Part shown: in pieces, positions 1 to 10,560 of the stretch
Position numbering within the stretch: the stretch's first letter is position 1
Layout: every line of letters begins with the position of its first letter
Source of the DNA: Lucinisca nassula
Lineage: Eukaryota > Mollusca > Bivalvia > Lucinida > Lucinidae
Reading direction: 5' to 3'
Assembly (NCBI GenBank): GCA_963580285.1
Contig: OY757019.1
Location: forward strand, 63,446,587-63,510,586
DNA length: 64,000 nt
The notes under the pieces: generated by a model
What the model was told of the DNA's origin: nothing
Database searches by the model: none
The model's input: only the letters and a program-made list of their open reading frames with translations
Made by a program: the position numbers and the translations under genes

Positions 1-150
1 TGAGTTAAAGTATCACCAACAGCTAAGGTCATACAGTGATGGGACCTCTGTTTAAAGACCAATCTGAAAGTCTGGAGAAACCTGGGATCGATCCTGCTAC
101 CCCTGGTTTACAAGGCAAGTAGCATGACCACTTCACCATGAAGGCTTCTA
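1..150 (-). repeat. tRNA-derived SINE, family S1, minus-strand copy cut by window edge
   Basis: Read on the minus strand, this matches the SINEs at 8907-9071 and 50127-50286 along its length. It has a tRNA-like head with A-box and B-box (GGATCGATCCC), the conserved middle around CCAGACTTTC, and the GACCTTAGCTGTTGGTG tail. The head ends at 150 and the tail runs off the left edge. It is non-coding and would be copied by the reverse transcriptase of a partner LINE. Confidence 0.8.
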
Positions 151-744
151 AACTTCATTGGAATATTGTGTAGATGAGCCTCTAGGAAAATAGCATAAAG
201 ATTAACAAATGGTCACAAGAGCTAAAAATAGAAAAACATTGTAAATTTGCTTCAAATGTGAACTCCTTCTAAACCTTTGGGCCAATTGGATTTAAAACTT
301 CACAGGAATGTTGCCTAGGTGACCCCTACCAAAATAGTTAAAACTCATTCCACTCCAATGAACAAGATGGCTGCCAGAGCTAAAAATAAAAAAAATCTTC
401 AAACGACAACTCCTGTACTCTTCGGCCAATTTCATTCAAACTTCGAAGTAATGTTGCTTAGATGACCCTCTACCAAAAAAGCTAAACAATCCCTTTCAGA
501 TGAAAAAATGGCAACCGTAGCTAAAAATAGAAAAATATTGTAAATCTGATTCAAACGTGAACCCCTCCTAAACCCTAAGGCCAATTTGATTCAAACCTCA
601 CAGGAATGTTGCCTAGGTCACTCCCTGCCAAATAAGCTAAAATCACTCTGCTGATGAACAAGATGGCCACCATAGGTAAAAATAGAATGTACTCGTGACA
701 GTGATGCACAGGTGAGCAAACCAGGGCCCTGTGGGCCCTCTTGT
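151..744 (+). mobile_element. 3' part of a Helentron-like (HINE) element with ~145-bp tandem units
   Basis: Units of about 145 bp recur, containing GCTAAAAATAGAAAAA and a 'gaacaagatggc(t/c)gcc' motif. They resemble the units at 7380-10560. The segment ends with the family's 3' signature: AGGTGAGCAAACC, a hairpin built on GGGCCC...GGGCCC, then CTCTTGT at 738-744. The 5' end lies outside the window or is lost to the SINE. No coding capacity. Confidence 0.7.
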
Positions 745-1849
745 TGTAAACTATGACCTCTTGTGTCTCCGACAATGTATGAAATAATCATCAAAACTGC
801 CAATATTTGAATGAAAATTATGTAAAAATAGACACAGTCTACACCAAAATAGAACATTTTCTCCATATTTATCATAAAAGAAATCAAGACAAAAATATGA
901 AGACCTACATGCGACACAAAGGTTTTGGGTGAAAGCTCCGAAACTACAAGAAAAACATTTGATTAAATTTCCTAGGTGTCAAAGATGTGCATTCATTGTT
1001 AAATTAAAGGAAATGTACCCTGTCCCCGTTCTTAATTTGTACGAGGCTCGAGCTGTCTTTGCTGCCAACCAGCCAAAATTTAGGAAAAAAAAATGGATCA
1101 AGATCAAGGCAAAGAAAATGAGACCCATTAGAAGGTTTTGCTTATGATGTTTTATTTCTAACGCTATGTCCAAAAAATCACAGTATTTTGGCAAGAACAC
1201 CGTTAACCAAACAAGGGACATTACTCTTACTGCAAGTCGCTGTGCCTCATTGGTTACGGATAAGAGACTTGATTCCATGTTACAAGTTCAAAATAGGTTT
1301 GCCGGACAACAGAGCAATTTACTATGCATATTTTTAGAGTTCATAGACCCTTGACATTCATAAAGGGTACAGTGACAGACTATTTTAATGTCAAATATAA
1401 CTACCCATCACTACAATTTAAGCCTTTTCACAAGACGCAGGTCTGGGTCAGTCTGAAAAAAAAAATCTAGCCAGAAATGCCACCAGCATGTCCCATTTAC
1501 CATGACCTCCCTAGTCGAGTCCTGATTGGTCGCTGAGGTCACATGACCTATCAGACCATTGGGCAGACAATACAGGTCACGTGACCCCAGCGTTCCCGCC
1601 GGACATACAAAGGCTCATATTTCTTTAAGACTTCAACGTGGTCACAGCTTTTGACAAGTGGATAGAAAAACGGATAAGCGTTTTATTCTTTTTTGATTTT
1701 ACACTTACCTTGCTAGTTTCCACAACGTACCTAGGCTTTTAAAGCTTATTGTTTTTTCCAAAATTCTTTTCTTGTTGAATTTATTTCTTCCGACTTTATA
1801 CAGGTGTATCAATTGTCCGCCATTTTGAATTTACACTTGGAAGTTTTGT
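745..1849. other. Flanking DNA without a recognisable gene
   Basis: About 1.1 kb with no repeat array that I recognise. Short open frames (for example 929-1147, 72 codons, lysine-rich) show no family motif and are not called as genes. The stretch 1500-1620 is more GC-rich and promoter-like and is listed separately. This is one of the few segments that could belong to the original host locus. Confidence 0.4.
1523..1586. promoter_or_regulatory. Promoter-like cluster: CCAAT-type boxes, AGGTCA inverted repeat and CACGTG palindrome
   Basis: Within 65 bp there are GATTGGT (an inverted CCAAT box), AGGTCACATGACCT at 1536-1549 (an inverted pair of nuclear-receptor half-sites spaced by two), CCATTGGG at 1556-1563 and the 12-bp palindrome GGTCACGTGACC at 1575-1586, an E-box of the USF/TFE type. 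No TATA box or linked gene is identified, so a promoter is only inferred. It could instead be the edge of an unrecognised repeat. Confidence 0.3.
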
Positions 1850-2710
1850 TATACCCCCGGCATACGAAGTATGTCAGGGGGTATATAGTTGTCGTCTTTC
1901 CGTCCGTTTGTTGGTTCGTTCGTATGTTCGTTTGTTCGTTCGTACGTTCGTTCGGTCGTTGGTCAACCTTTACGTCAAAGTTTTGCGTTAAACCTTTTTG
2001 ATTGCTCATATCTCTGTAACCACAGGTTGGATTCTCTTCATATTTGGTACAGGATATCTCTATAGCATTACCTTTCATATGGAATATCTAAGCACCTGGG
2101 TCAAGCCCCTGGATGGGTTGTCTGTCTGTCCGTCTGTCTGTTCATCTACTTTTACGTCAAAGTTTTGTGTTAAACCTTTTTCATTGCTGATATCTCTGTA
2201 ACCTTGTGTTAGATTCTCTTCATGTTTGGTAAAGGATATCTCTATAGCATTACCTTTCATATGGAATATCTAAGCCTCTGGGTCAAGCCCCTGGTAGGGC
2301 TGTCTGTCTGTCTGTTCATCTACTTTTACGTCAAAGTTTTGTGTTAAACCTTTTTCATGGCTGATATCCCTGTAACCACATGTTAGATTCCCTTCATTTT
2401 TGATAAATGATTTCATGATGCATGTCCCTTCGCCCACCCATGGTGACCTTGACCTCAAGGTCATGGACTTAGAAATTTTTGCATTTGGTTAAAGTTTTAT
2501 GTCAAAGTTTATAGATGCCTGTATGTTCTATTTGATGCCCTCACTCCCTTGGTCCATTTAGAAATTTTATGTTTGGTTTAGCTTTTACAAGCACATTTAT
2601 AGATTCTTATAGCTTCTTGACTTCATTCATATCACATACAAGCTCGAAAGATATATCAGAGGGTGACGCTGGCCGGGGGTATACGTGACCCACTGGTCAC
2701 TTTCTCTAGT
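1850..2710 (+). mobile_element. Helentron-like element, TATACCCCCGG family, complete
   Basis: The 5' end is a palindrome: TATACCCCCGGCATACG, AAG, then TATGTCAGGGGGTATATAG. A run of GTTCGTTCGT/CGTCCG-type repeats follows, then three tandem units of about 176-181 bp (marker TTTACGTCAAAGTTTTG near 1969, 2150 and 2326). The 3' end is GGCCGGGGGTATACGTGAC with hairpin GTGACCCACTGGTCAC and terminal CTAG. CCGGGGGTATA near the 3' end is the inverted complement of the 5' terminus, the asymmetric terminal inverted repeat expected of Helentron-type elements. Non-autonomous. Confidence 0.7.
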
Positions 2711-2922
2711 TTATCATGTAGCCAACCATTCCTGGCTTTTGATAACCATCACACTTCCTTCTACGTACTATGCCATGGTATGCACACATATTATTCCTGG
2801 TGAATATTTTAATATCTAAGTCGGCGTTGTGGAAACTGAAATTGCCAGAAAAGGGGACGAGTTCTGTGCGTGTTCCTTCTCCACTTACGGTATCGGAAGA
2901 GGATGTTTTTATTGCTGAATAG
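2711..2922. other. Short flank up to the LTR retrotransposon
   Basis: No gene or repeat recognised. The last four bases, ATAG at 2919-2922, match the four bases after the far LTR (52417-52420) and are the target-site duplication of the retrotransposon. Confidence 0.5.
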
Positions 2923-3871
2923 TGTTACGAGCCAGGCGTAGCAGAAAGAAAAAACAAACAAGCCTTTTGGAAAAAATTAACAAAATTTATTTACAAGTTA
3001 ACTTTAACCTGTAGAAGTAAGAAAATTAAATTTACTTAGCTCTGAATGAAATATCCTGAATGAATCTATTTTCCTTGATCCCACAGAATTCACCGTCCAA
3101 AATGAAAAGTAATATCCTTTAACAATGCAACACAGAATTTAGAAATAACTTTTCTTAAAAGCCCAAACTTCAAACTCCAAAGTCTGACTCAATGAGAAAA
3201 ATCAAGCTCTTTTATAGACCCTAAGATTTCTCTAGAACATTCCAGAGGGCTGTGGAATAAGATTAGGTAATTTTCTAAAAATAATGCAACCAAGAACTTT
3301 CTGGAAAGTAGAAGTAAAACAAAGATCAGGAATTGATACAATTAACTTACTCCACCCATCAAAGACACCAAAGGGAAAGAAGCACAAACATTATTCGACC
3401 AGACCATAATGGAAACCTAAACAAAGGAAGGCCATAAGGACAGTTACTTTCCCACAAAATGGCCATATGGCCATCCAAAATAAAAAGACACAAGTGATAC
3501 ACACAGTAAGTAACAAACAACACCATAAATGAACCGCCACAGAAGAACCGCCTTGGAACGGTCAGTGGAATGATTTCCGCTGGGGAGCTTAAATCGATTT
3601 TACGTGGCCACAATCCTCGCCGTTACTTCCGTCGCGATTTAGACAAATAATTTGTTCAGTCCGCATGAAGGCCTCCTAACTCACCAGTGCAACATCTCCG
3701 TGAAGGTTCTGAAGTACTTTTCCTTGTGAACAAGATGTTTACAAATAGAAATTAATCTGTGACTCAGGTTTTCGAGAATCTTCTATAAGAAGATTAACAA
3801 GATATTTATAGTACTATTACCCAGTGGGGTGAAAGTGGGAATCAGAAAAAAATAATTTCTTATGCATAACA
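2923..3871 (-). repeat. 3' LTR of the gypsy-type element, interrupted
   Basis: Begins TGTTACGAGCC and ends ATGCATAACA in plus-strand reading, so TG...CA termini hold on either strand. It aligns with 51867-52416 over both halves: 2923-3306 matches 51867 to about 52250, and 3705-3871 matches the rest. The middle (3307-3704) is absent from the other LTR and is a later insertion. Confidence 0.9.
3307..3704 (+). repeat. 398-bp insertion in the 3' LTR: gag-like piece joined to a dispersed repeat
   Basis: This segment has no counterpart in the 5' LTR. Its first ~155 bp (3307-3461) are nearly identical to the reverse complement of gag at 4541-4697, giving a ~155-bp inverted repeat 1.1 kb apart. The whole insertion also aligns, less well, with 37795-38200, the downstream part of a SINE-like repeat. 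The end by 3704 shows no clear target duplication (GGAA before, TGAA at the end). It may be a copy of the dispersed repeat rather than a piece of this gag. Confidence 0.7.
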
Positions 3872-3884
3872 CTCCCCCTCTTCG
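3872..3884 (-). other. Polypurine tract of the gypsy-type element
   Basis: On the minus strand, GAAGAGGGGGAG lies immediately before the 3' LTR, where plus-strand DNA synthesis is primed in LTR retrotransposons. The position and purine run fit exactly. Confidence 0.75.
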
Positions 3885-4023
3885 AGGAAAAGAAAGATTT
3901 ATGTAATAAAGCTTTCTTTTGCTTTAAGAATAATAAAATATTGAACAATGCATATAAAATTACATGTATCCATGTATCTACAATCCACTTCAGTATGAAA
4001 GACAAACACATTCCTGACCCTGT

Positions 4024-4440
4024 TCAAACTCTTGAAAGGGCATCAGGGATAATGTTATCTCTCCCTCTGATATGCCTTATGTCTAAATTATACTCTTGTA
4101 GCATAAGACTGCACCTGAGCAACCGCTGATTTTTGTTTTTCATTTTATGTATGAAAGTCAGTGGATTGTGATCACTGAAAACAACAATTGGCGCAGCAGT
4201 AGGAGTAAGATAAACTTCGAAATGTTGCAGAGCAAGAATCAGAGACAAGCACTCTTTCTCTATGGTAGAGTAATTTCTCTGATGCTTATTAAACTTTTTG
4301 GAAAAGTAGCAAACTGGATGATCCACACCATTTTCATCTTCCTGCAACAAAACACTACCTGCACCTACGTCACTAGCATCTACAGCGAGCTTAAACTCCT
4401 TGTCAAAGTTTGGTGCTAAGAGAACTGGTTCACTCGAGTA
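4024..4440 (-). pseudogene. Ty3/gypsy RNase H fragment (pol)
   Basis: The minus-strand frame shows the RNase H region of a Ty3/gypsy pol: a first catalytic block with LAVDASDVGAG near 4390, YSTIEKE with the catalytic Glu, FSDHNPL with the next Asp, and the end HIRGRDNIIPDALSR. It would remove the RNA strand after reverse transcription. The frame is open for about 135 codons and stops at 4024. The reverse transcriptase that should precede it is gone: gag sequence abuts it at about 4440-4446, so an internal deletion joined them. The integrase that should follow is absent before the polypurine tract. Confidence 0.85.
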
Positions 4441-4445
4441 TGGCT

Positions 4446-5058
4446 TTAACTACCAGAAGGATTACTGGGATAGAATCTTGGACCTGTCTGTGGATTATAA
4501 GGTTTTTGAGGATAAGGCCTGTTCACAAATGAGACTTTATGGTCATTTTGTGGGAAAGTAACTGTCCTTATGGCCTTCCTTTGTTTAGGTTTCCATGGTC
4601 TGGTCGCTTAATGTTTGTGTTTCTTTCCCTTTGGTGTCTTTGATGGGTGGTGTAAGTTAATTGTATCGATTCCTGATCTTTGTTTTACTTCTACTTTATG
4701 AGTCATAGCATAATCATCTGCCAAACAAGAAGCTTCCTCCAAAGTTTCAACCTGTCCCTCATCAAGAAAAGACTTAATGTCTGAATTTATGCACTGTTTA
4801 AACTCTTCAACAAGGACAAGCTGTCTTGCTCTTTTGGCCATTTTAAATTTTCAGCAACTTCACAATGCAAAAAATACTTATCTACCTCTTTTTCCTGAAA
4901 TGGCGGAACTAATCTGATGTGCTTTGTGGCATCAAAGTAACTACCAGAGTCAAAAACAGGGGTATGTTTCACCCTATCTTGACCCTGGAGTTCCAGTTCC
5001 TTCATCTTTAATTGAAATTGCCATTTTTCTCTTTCTATTTCAAGTCGCTCTTCTTTTT
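4446..5058 (-). pseudogene. gag carboxy-terminal part, frameshifted and deleted
   Basis: Two minus-strand frames cover this stretch. From 5058 to about 4840 the product is charged and includes WQFQLKMKELELQ and a capsid-like VAENLKWPKE segment. From about 4841 the other frame gives RQLVLVEEFKQCINSDIKSF and LEEASCLADDYAMTHK, typical of gag proteins of vertebrate and mollusc gypsy elements. The frame change probably marks an internal deletion. One stop lies at 4608-4610, then the frame continues to a stop at 4446-4448. No CCHC zinc knuckle is visible. The upstream half of the gene is at 51161-51560. Confidence 0.75.
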
Positions 5059-7302
5059 AGCTCACCTGTCACGTAGTGCCAAGGTGAGCTTTTGGGATCA
5101 CTTTTTGTCCGTCGTGCGTCCGTGCGTGCGTGCGTCCGTCCGTAAACTTTTCTTCAAACGACATCTCCTCCTAAACCACTGATCGGATTTTGACCAAACT
5201 TCACAGGAATGATCCTTAGGTGGTCCCCTTTCAAAATTGTTCAAATGGTTCCGGTCCATTGCACATCTAGGTCACAGGAGCCAAAAATAGATTTTTTTCA
5301 CCGAAAACTTAAAAAATCTTCTTCTCTGAAACCGCAAGGCCCAGGTCTTTGATATTTGGTATGAGGCTTCATCTAGTGGACCCCTAACAAGATTGTTATA
5401 CCCCCGGCATACGAAGTATGCAATGGGGGTATATAGTTTTTGTCTTTTCCGTCTGTCTGTCTGTCCGTAAACAATTATTTTGTGTCAAAGATATCTCAGG
5501 AACTGCTTCACATAGAAACTTGAAATTTTGCACACATGATCAGTATGACTACTTGTATTGTGGGAAAGAAAATAAGGGCCAAGGGGTCAGGCCTTTTAGA
5601 GTTATTTCCCTTTGTAGTTCATGTTTCAGCTGAGGCGATGGCCCTGGCCGGGGGTATACGTGCCCCACTGGGCACTTTGTCTAGTTCAAATTATAGTGCT
5701 GGGGCCAAAAATGCCCCCGCACGGGGACCCTTTGGTTTTACATGGGCTTATATAGGGAAAATCTTTAAAAATCTTCTTCTCTGAAACTGCAAGGCCCAGA
5801 TCTTTGATATTTGGTATGAAGCTTCATCTAGTGGACCCCTAACAAGATTGTTCAAATTATAGTGCTGGGGCCAAAAATGCCCCCGCACGGGGGCCCTTTG
5901 GTTTTACATGGGCTTATATAGGGAAAATCTTTAAAAATCTTCTTCTCTGAAACCGCAAGGCCCAGGTCTTTGATATTAGGTATGAAGCTTTATCTAGTGG
6001 ACCCCTACCAAGATTGTTCAAAATATAGTGCTGAAGCTAAAAATGCCCCCGCACGGGGGCCCTTTGGTTTTACATGGGCTTATATAGGGAAAATCTTGAA
6101 AAATCTTCTCTGAAACCGCTAGGCCCAGGTCTTTGATATTTGGTATGAAGCTTCATCTAGTGGACCCCTACCAAGATTGTTCAAATTATAGTGCTGGGGC
6201 CAAAAATGCCCCCGCACCAGGGCCCTTTTGTTTTACATAGGCTAATATAGGGAAAATCTTTAAAAATCTTCTTCTCTGAAACTGCAAGGCCCAGGTCTTT
6301 GATATTTGGTATGAAGCTTCATCTAGTGGACCCCTACCAAGATTTTCAAATTATAGTGCTGGAGCTAAAAATGCCCCCCTGCACGGGGGCCCTTTGGTTT
6401 TACATGGGCTTATATAGGGAAAATCTTGAAAAATCTTCTTCTCTGAAACCGCAAGGCCCAGGTCTTTGTTATTTGGTATGAAGCTTCATCTAGTAGACCC
6501 CTACCAATATTGTTCAAATTGTAGTGCTGGGGCAAAAAAAGCCCCCGCACCAGGGCCCTTTTGTTGTACATAGGCTTATATAGGGAAAATCTTGAAAAAT
6601 CTTATTCTCTGGAACTGCAAGGCCCAGGTCTTTGATATGAAGCTTCATCTTGTGGACCTCTACCAAGATTGTTCAAATTATAGCCCTGGGGCCAAAAATG
6701 CCCCCGCTCCGGGGCCCTTTGGTTTTACCTAGACTTATATAGGGAAAATCTTGAAAAATCTTCTTCTCTGAAACCACAAGGCTCAGGTCTTCGATATTTG
6801 TTATGACGCTTCCGGTAGTGGACCTCTATAAAGATTGTTCAAATTATAGCCCTGTGACCAAAAATGCCCCCGCCATGTGGCCCTTTGGTTTTACATAGAC
6901 TTATATAGGGAAAATCTTTAAAATTCATCTTCTCTGAAACACAAGGCTTAGGTCTTTGATATTTGTTATGAAGCTTCAGCTAGTGGACCTCTACCAAGAT
7001 TGTTCAAATTATAGCCCTGGGGCCAAAAATGCCCCCCACTCCGGGGCCCTTTGGTTTAACATAGACTTATATAGGGAAAAACCTGTTTTACATAGACTTC
7101 TATATGCAGGGTAAACCTTTAACATCTTCTTCTCTGAAACCAGAAAGCCCAGGTCTTTCATATTCGATATGAAGCTTCATCTTGTGGACCTCTACCAAGA
7201 TTGTTCAAATTTTAGCCCTGGGGCCAAAATTGACCCTGCCCGGGGCCCACTTGTTATGCTTTGGATCAGGTGAGCGAACCAGGGCCCTCTGGGCCCTCTT
7301 GT
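5058..7302 (+). mobile_element. Helentron-like (HINE) element 1 of the chain, AGCTCACC family
   Basis: Starts TAGCTCACCTGTCACG with a matching palindrome arm AAGGTGAGCTT, then CTTTTTGTCCGTCGTGCG repeats and a 5' unique module ('ctcctaaaccactgatcggattttgacc'). Eight or more ~165-bp tandem units follow (5290-7240). The 3' end carries AGGTGAGCG, a GGGCCC-type hairpin and CTCTTGT. It sits directly in the gag gene. The 5' AGCTCACC and subterminal GGTGAGC form the asymmetric inverted repeat of Helentron-type elements. It encodes no protein. A smaller element is nested at 5397-5685. Confidence 0.75.
5397..5685 (+). mobile_element. 289-bp Helentron-like element, TATACCCCCGG family, nested
   Basis: Same ends as the element at 1850-2710: 5' palindrome TATACCCCCGGCATACG..., 3' CCGGGGGTATACGTGCCCCACTGGGCAC and CTAG. 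It interrupts a tandem unit at GATTGT/TCAAAT. Every neighbouring unit reads GATTGTTCAAATTATAG, so the empty site is known and the insertion fell between two Ts without a longer duplication. This defines the ends precisely. Confidence 0.85.
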
Positions 7303-7379
7303 TTAGCTCACCTGAGCACGAAGTGCTCAAGGTGAGCTATTGTGACCCCCCTTTGTCCGGCGCCCGTCGTGCGTCGTCA

Positions 7380-10300
7380 ACAATTCACTTAAATGACATC
7401 TCCTCCTAAACCGGTGAATGGATTTCAAAATACTTCCACAGAAATGTTCCTTGGGTGACCCTCTACCAAAATTGCTAAAATGGTTCTGCTCTGCTGAACA
7501 AAATGGCTGCCAGAGCTAAAAATAGAAAAACCTTTAAACGACATCTCCTCCTAGCCCTTTGGCCAGATTTCAAAATAATTTCACAGAAATGTTCCTTGGA
7601 TGACCCTCTACCAAAATTGCTAAACTGGTTTCGCTCTGCTGAACAAAATGGCCACCAGAGCTAAAAATAGAAAAACCTTTAAACGACATCTCCTCCTAGC
7701 CCTTTGGCTTGATTTCAAAATAATTTCACTGAAATGTTCCTTGGATGACCCTCTACCGAAATTGCAAAAATAGTTTCGCTCCGCTGAACAAAAAGGCCGC
7801 CAGGGCTAAAAATAGAAAAACCTTTAAACGACATCTCCTCCTAGCCCTTTGGCCCGATTTCAAAATAATTACACTGAAATGTTCCTTGGATGACCCTCTA
7901 CCAAAATTGCTAAAATTGTTCCGCTCCGCTGAACAAAGCGGCCGCCAGAGCTAAAAATAGAAAAACCTTTAAACGACATCTCCTAGCCCTTTGGCCCGAT
8001 TTCAAAATAATTTCACTGAAATGTTCCTTGGATGACCCTCTACCAAAATTGCTAAAATGGTTCCGCTGTGCTGAACAAAATGGCTGCCAGAGCTAAAAAT
8101 AGAAAAACCTTTAAACGACATCTCCTCCTAGCCCTTTGGCCCTATTTCAAAATAATTTCACAGAAATGTTCCTTGGAAGACCCTCTACCAAAATTGCTAA
8201 AATTGTTCTGCTCTGCTGAACAAAATGGCCACCAGGGCTAAAAATAGAAAAACCTTCAAACGACATCTCCTCCTAGCCCTTTGGCCCGATTTCAAAATAA
8301 TTTCACAGAAATGTTCCTTGGATGACCCTCTACCAAAATTGCTAAAATGGTACCGCTCCGCTGAACAAAATGGCCACCAGAGCTAAAAATAGAAAAACCT
8401 TTAAACGACATCTCCTCCTAGCCCTTTGGCCCGATTTCAAAATAATTTCACTGAAATGTTCCTTGGATGACCCTCTACCAAAATTGCTAAAATGGTTTCG
8501 CTCTGCTGAACAAAATGGCCACCAGAGCTAAAAATAGAAAACCCTTTAAAAGACATCTCCTCCTAGCCCTTTGGCCCGATTTCAAAATAGTTTCACAGAA
8601 ATGTTCCTTGGATGATTCTCTACCAAAACTGCTGAAATGGTTCCGCTCCGTTGAACAAAATGGCCACCAGAGCTAAAAATAGAAAAACCTTTAAATGACA
8701 TCTCCTCCTAGCCCTTTGGCCCGATTTCAAAATAATTTCACTGAAATGTTACTTGGATGACCCTCTACCAAAATTGCTAAAATTGTTCCGCTTGGCTGAA
8801 CAAAATGGCCGCCAGAGCTAATAATAGAAAAACCTTTAAACGACATCTCCTAGCCCTTTGGCCCGATTTCAAAATAATTTCACAGAAATGTTCCTAAGGT
8901 GACCCTAGAAGCCTCCGTGGTGCAGTGGTTACGCTACTCGCCTTGTAAACCAGGGATCGCAGGATCGATCCCGGGCTTCTCCAGACTTTCGGATGAGTCT
9001 TTAAACCGAGGTCCCGTCTCCGTATGACCTTAGCTGTTGGTGGGACGTAAAACTAAAACTCACTCACTCACTCCTAAGGTGACCCTCTACCAAAATTGCT
9101 AAAATGGTTCCGCTGTGCTGAACAAAATGGCCACCAGAGCTAAAAATAGAAAAACCTTTAAACGACATCTCCTCCTAGCCCTTTGGCCCTATTTCAAAAT
9201 AATTTCACAGAAATGTTCTTTGGAAGACCCTCTACCAAAATTGCTAAAATTGTTCTGCTCTGCTAAACAAAATGGCCGCCAGGGCTAAAAATAGAAAAAC
9301 CTTCAAACGACATCTCCTCCTAGCACTTTGGCCCGATTTCAAAATAGTTTCACAGAAACCTTCCTTGGATGACCCTCTACCAAAATTGCTAAAATGGTAC
9401 CGCTCCGCTGAACAAAATGGACACCAGAGCTAAAAATAGAAAAACCTTTAAACGACATCTCCTCCTAGCCCTTTGGCCCGATTTCAAAATAATTTCACTG
9501 AAATGTTCCTTGGATGACCCTCTACCAAAATTGCTAAAATGGTTCTGCTCCGTTGAACAAAATGGCCACCAGAGCTAAAAATAGAAAAACCTTTAAATGA
9601 CATCTCCTCCTAGCCCTTTGGCCCGATTTCAAAATAATTTCACAGAAATGTTCCTTGGATGACCCTCTACCAAAACTGCTAAAATGGTTCCGCTCCGTTG
9701 AACAAAATGGCCACCAGAGCTAAAAATAGAAAAACCTTTAAATGACATCTCCTCCTAGCCCTTTGGCCCGATTTCAAAATAATTTCACGGAAATGTTCCT
9801 AAGGTGACCCTCTACCAAAATTGCTAAAATGGGTCCGCTGTGCTGAACAAAATGGCCACCAGAGCTAAAAATAGAAAAACCTTTAAACGACAACTTCTCC
9901 TAGCCCTTTGGCCCGATTTCAAAATAATTTCTCAGAAATGTTCCTTGGATGACCCTCTACTAAAATTGCTAAAATTGTTCCTGTCCGCTGAACAAAATGA
10001 CCACGAGGGCTAAAAATAGAAAAACCTTTTAACGACATCTCCTCCCAGCCCTTTGGCCCAATTTCAAAATAATTTCACAGAAATGATCCTTGGGTGACCC
10101 TCTACCAAAACTGCCAAAATGGCTTCTCTCCGCTGAACAAATCGGCCGCCAGAGCTAAAAATAGAAAAAGCTTTAAACGACATCTCCTCCTAGCACTTTG
10201 GCTTGATTTCAAAATAAATTTCACAGAAATGTTCTTAAGGTGACCCCCTACCAAAATTGTTAAAATGGTTCCGCTCCACTGATGAAAATGGCCACCAAAG

Positions 10301-10560
10301 CTAAAAATAGAAAAACCTTTAAACAACATCTCCTCCTGGCCCTTTGGCCCGATTTCAAAATAATTTCACAGAAATGTTCTTCGGGTGACACTTTAACAAA
10401 ATTGCTAAAATTGTTCCACTCTGTTGAACAAAATGGCCACCAGAGCTAAAAATAGAAAAAAACTTTAAATGACATCTCCTCCAAGCCCTTTGGCCCTATT
10501 TCAAAATAATTTCACAGAAATGTTCCTGAGGTAACCCTCTGCCAAAATTGCTAAAATGGT
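7380..10560. repeat. Tandem array, ~145-bp unit, about 21 copies
   Basis: Each unit reads through CGACATCTCCTCCTAGCCC, a 'ccgatttcaaaataatttcac' stretch, GAAATGTTCCTTGGATGACC and AATGGCCACCAGAGC. Starts near 7541, 7686 and 7831 give a 145-bp period. Copies differ by a few per cent. Apparent frames inside are repeat translations with no protein family. Confidence 0.9.
8907..9071 (+). repeat. tRNA-derived SINE, family S1, with 15-bp target duplication
   Basis: The head resembles a tRNA gene: A-box TGGTGCAGTGGTTA (8917-8930) and B-box GGATCGATCCC (8961-8971). A conserved body (CCAGACTTTCGGATGAG and beyond) ends in CACTCACTCACT. The flanks TCCTAAGGTGACCCT at 8892-8906 and 9072-9086 are identical, so the inserted length is 165 bp. 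RNA polymerase III would transcribe it from the A and B boxes. Confidence 0.92.

Noticed and set aside
929..1147. Lysine-rich 72-codon frame in flanking DNA
   Set aside because: No recognisable domain, no splice context and an overlapping frame of similar length on the other strand.
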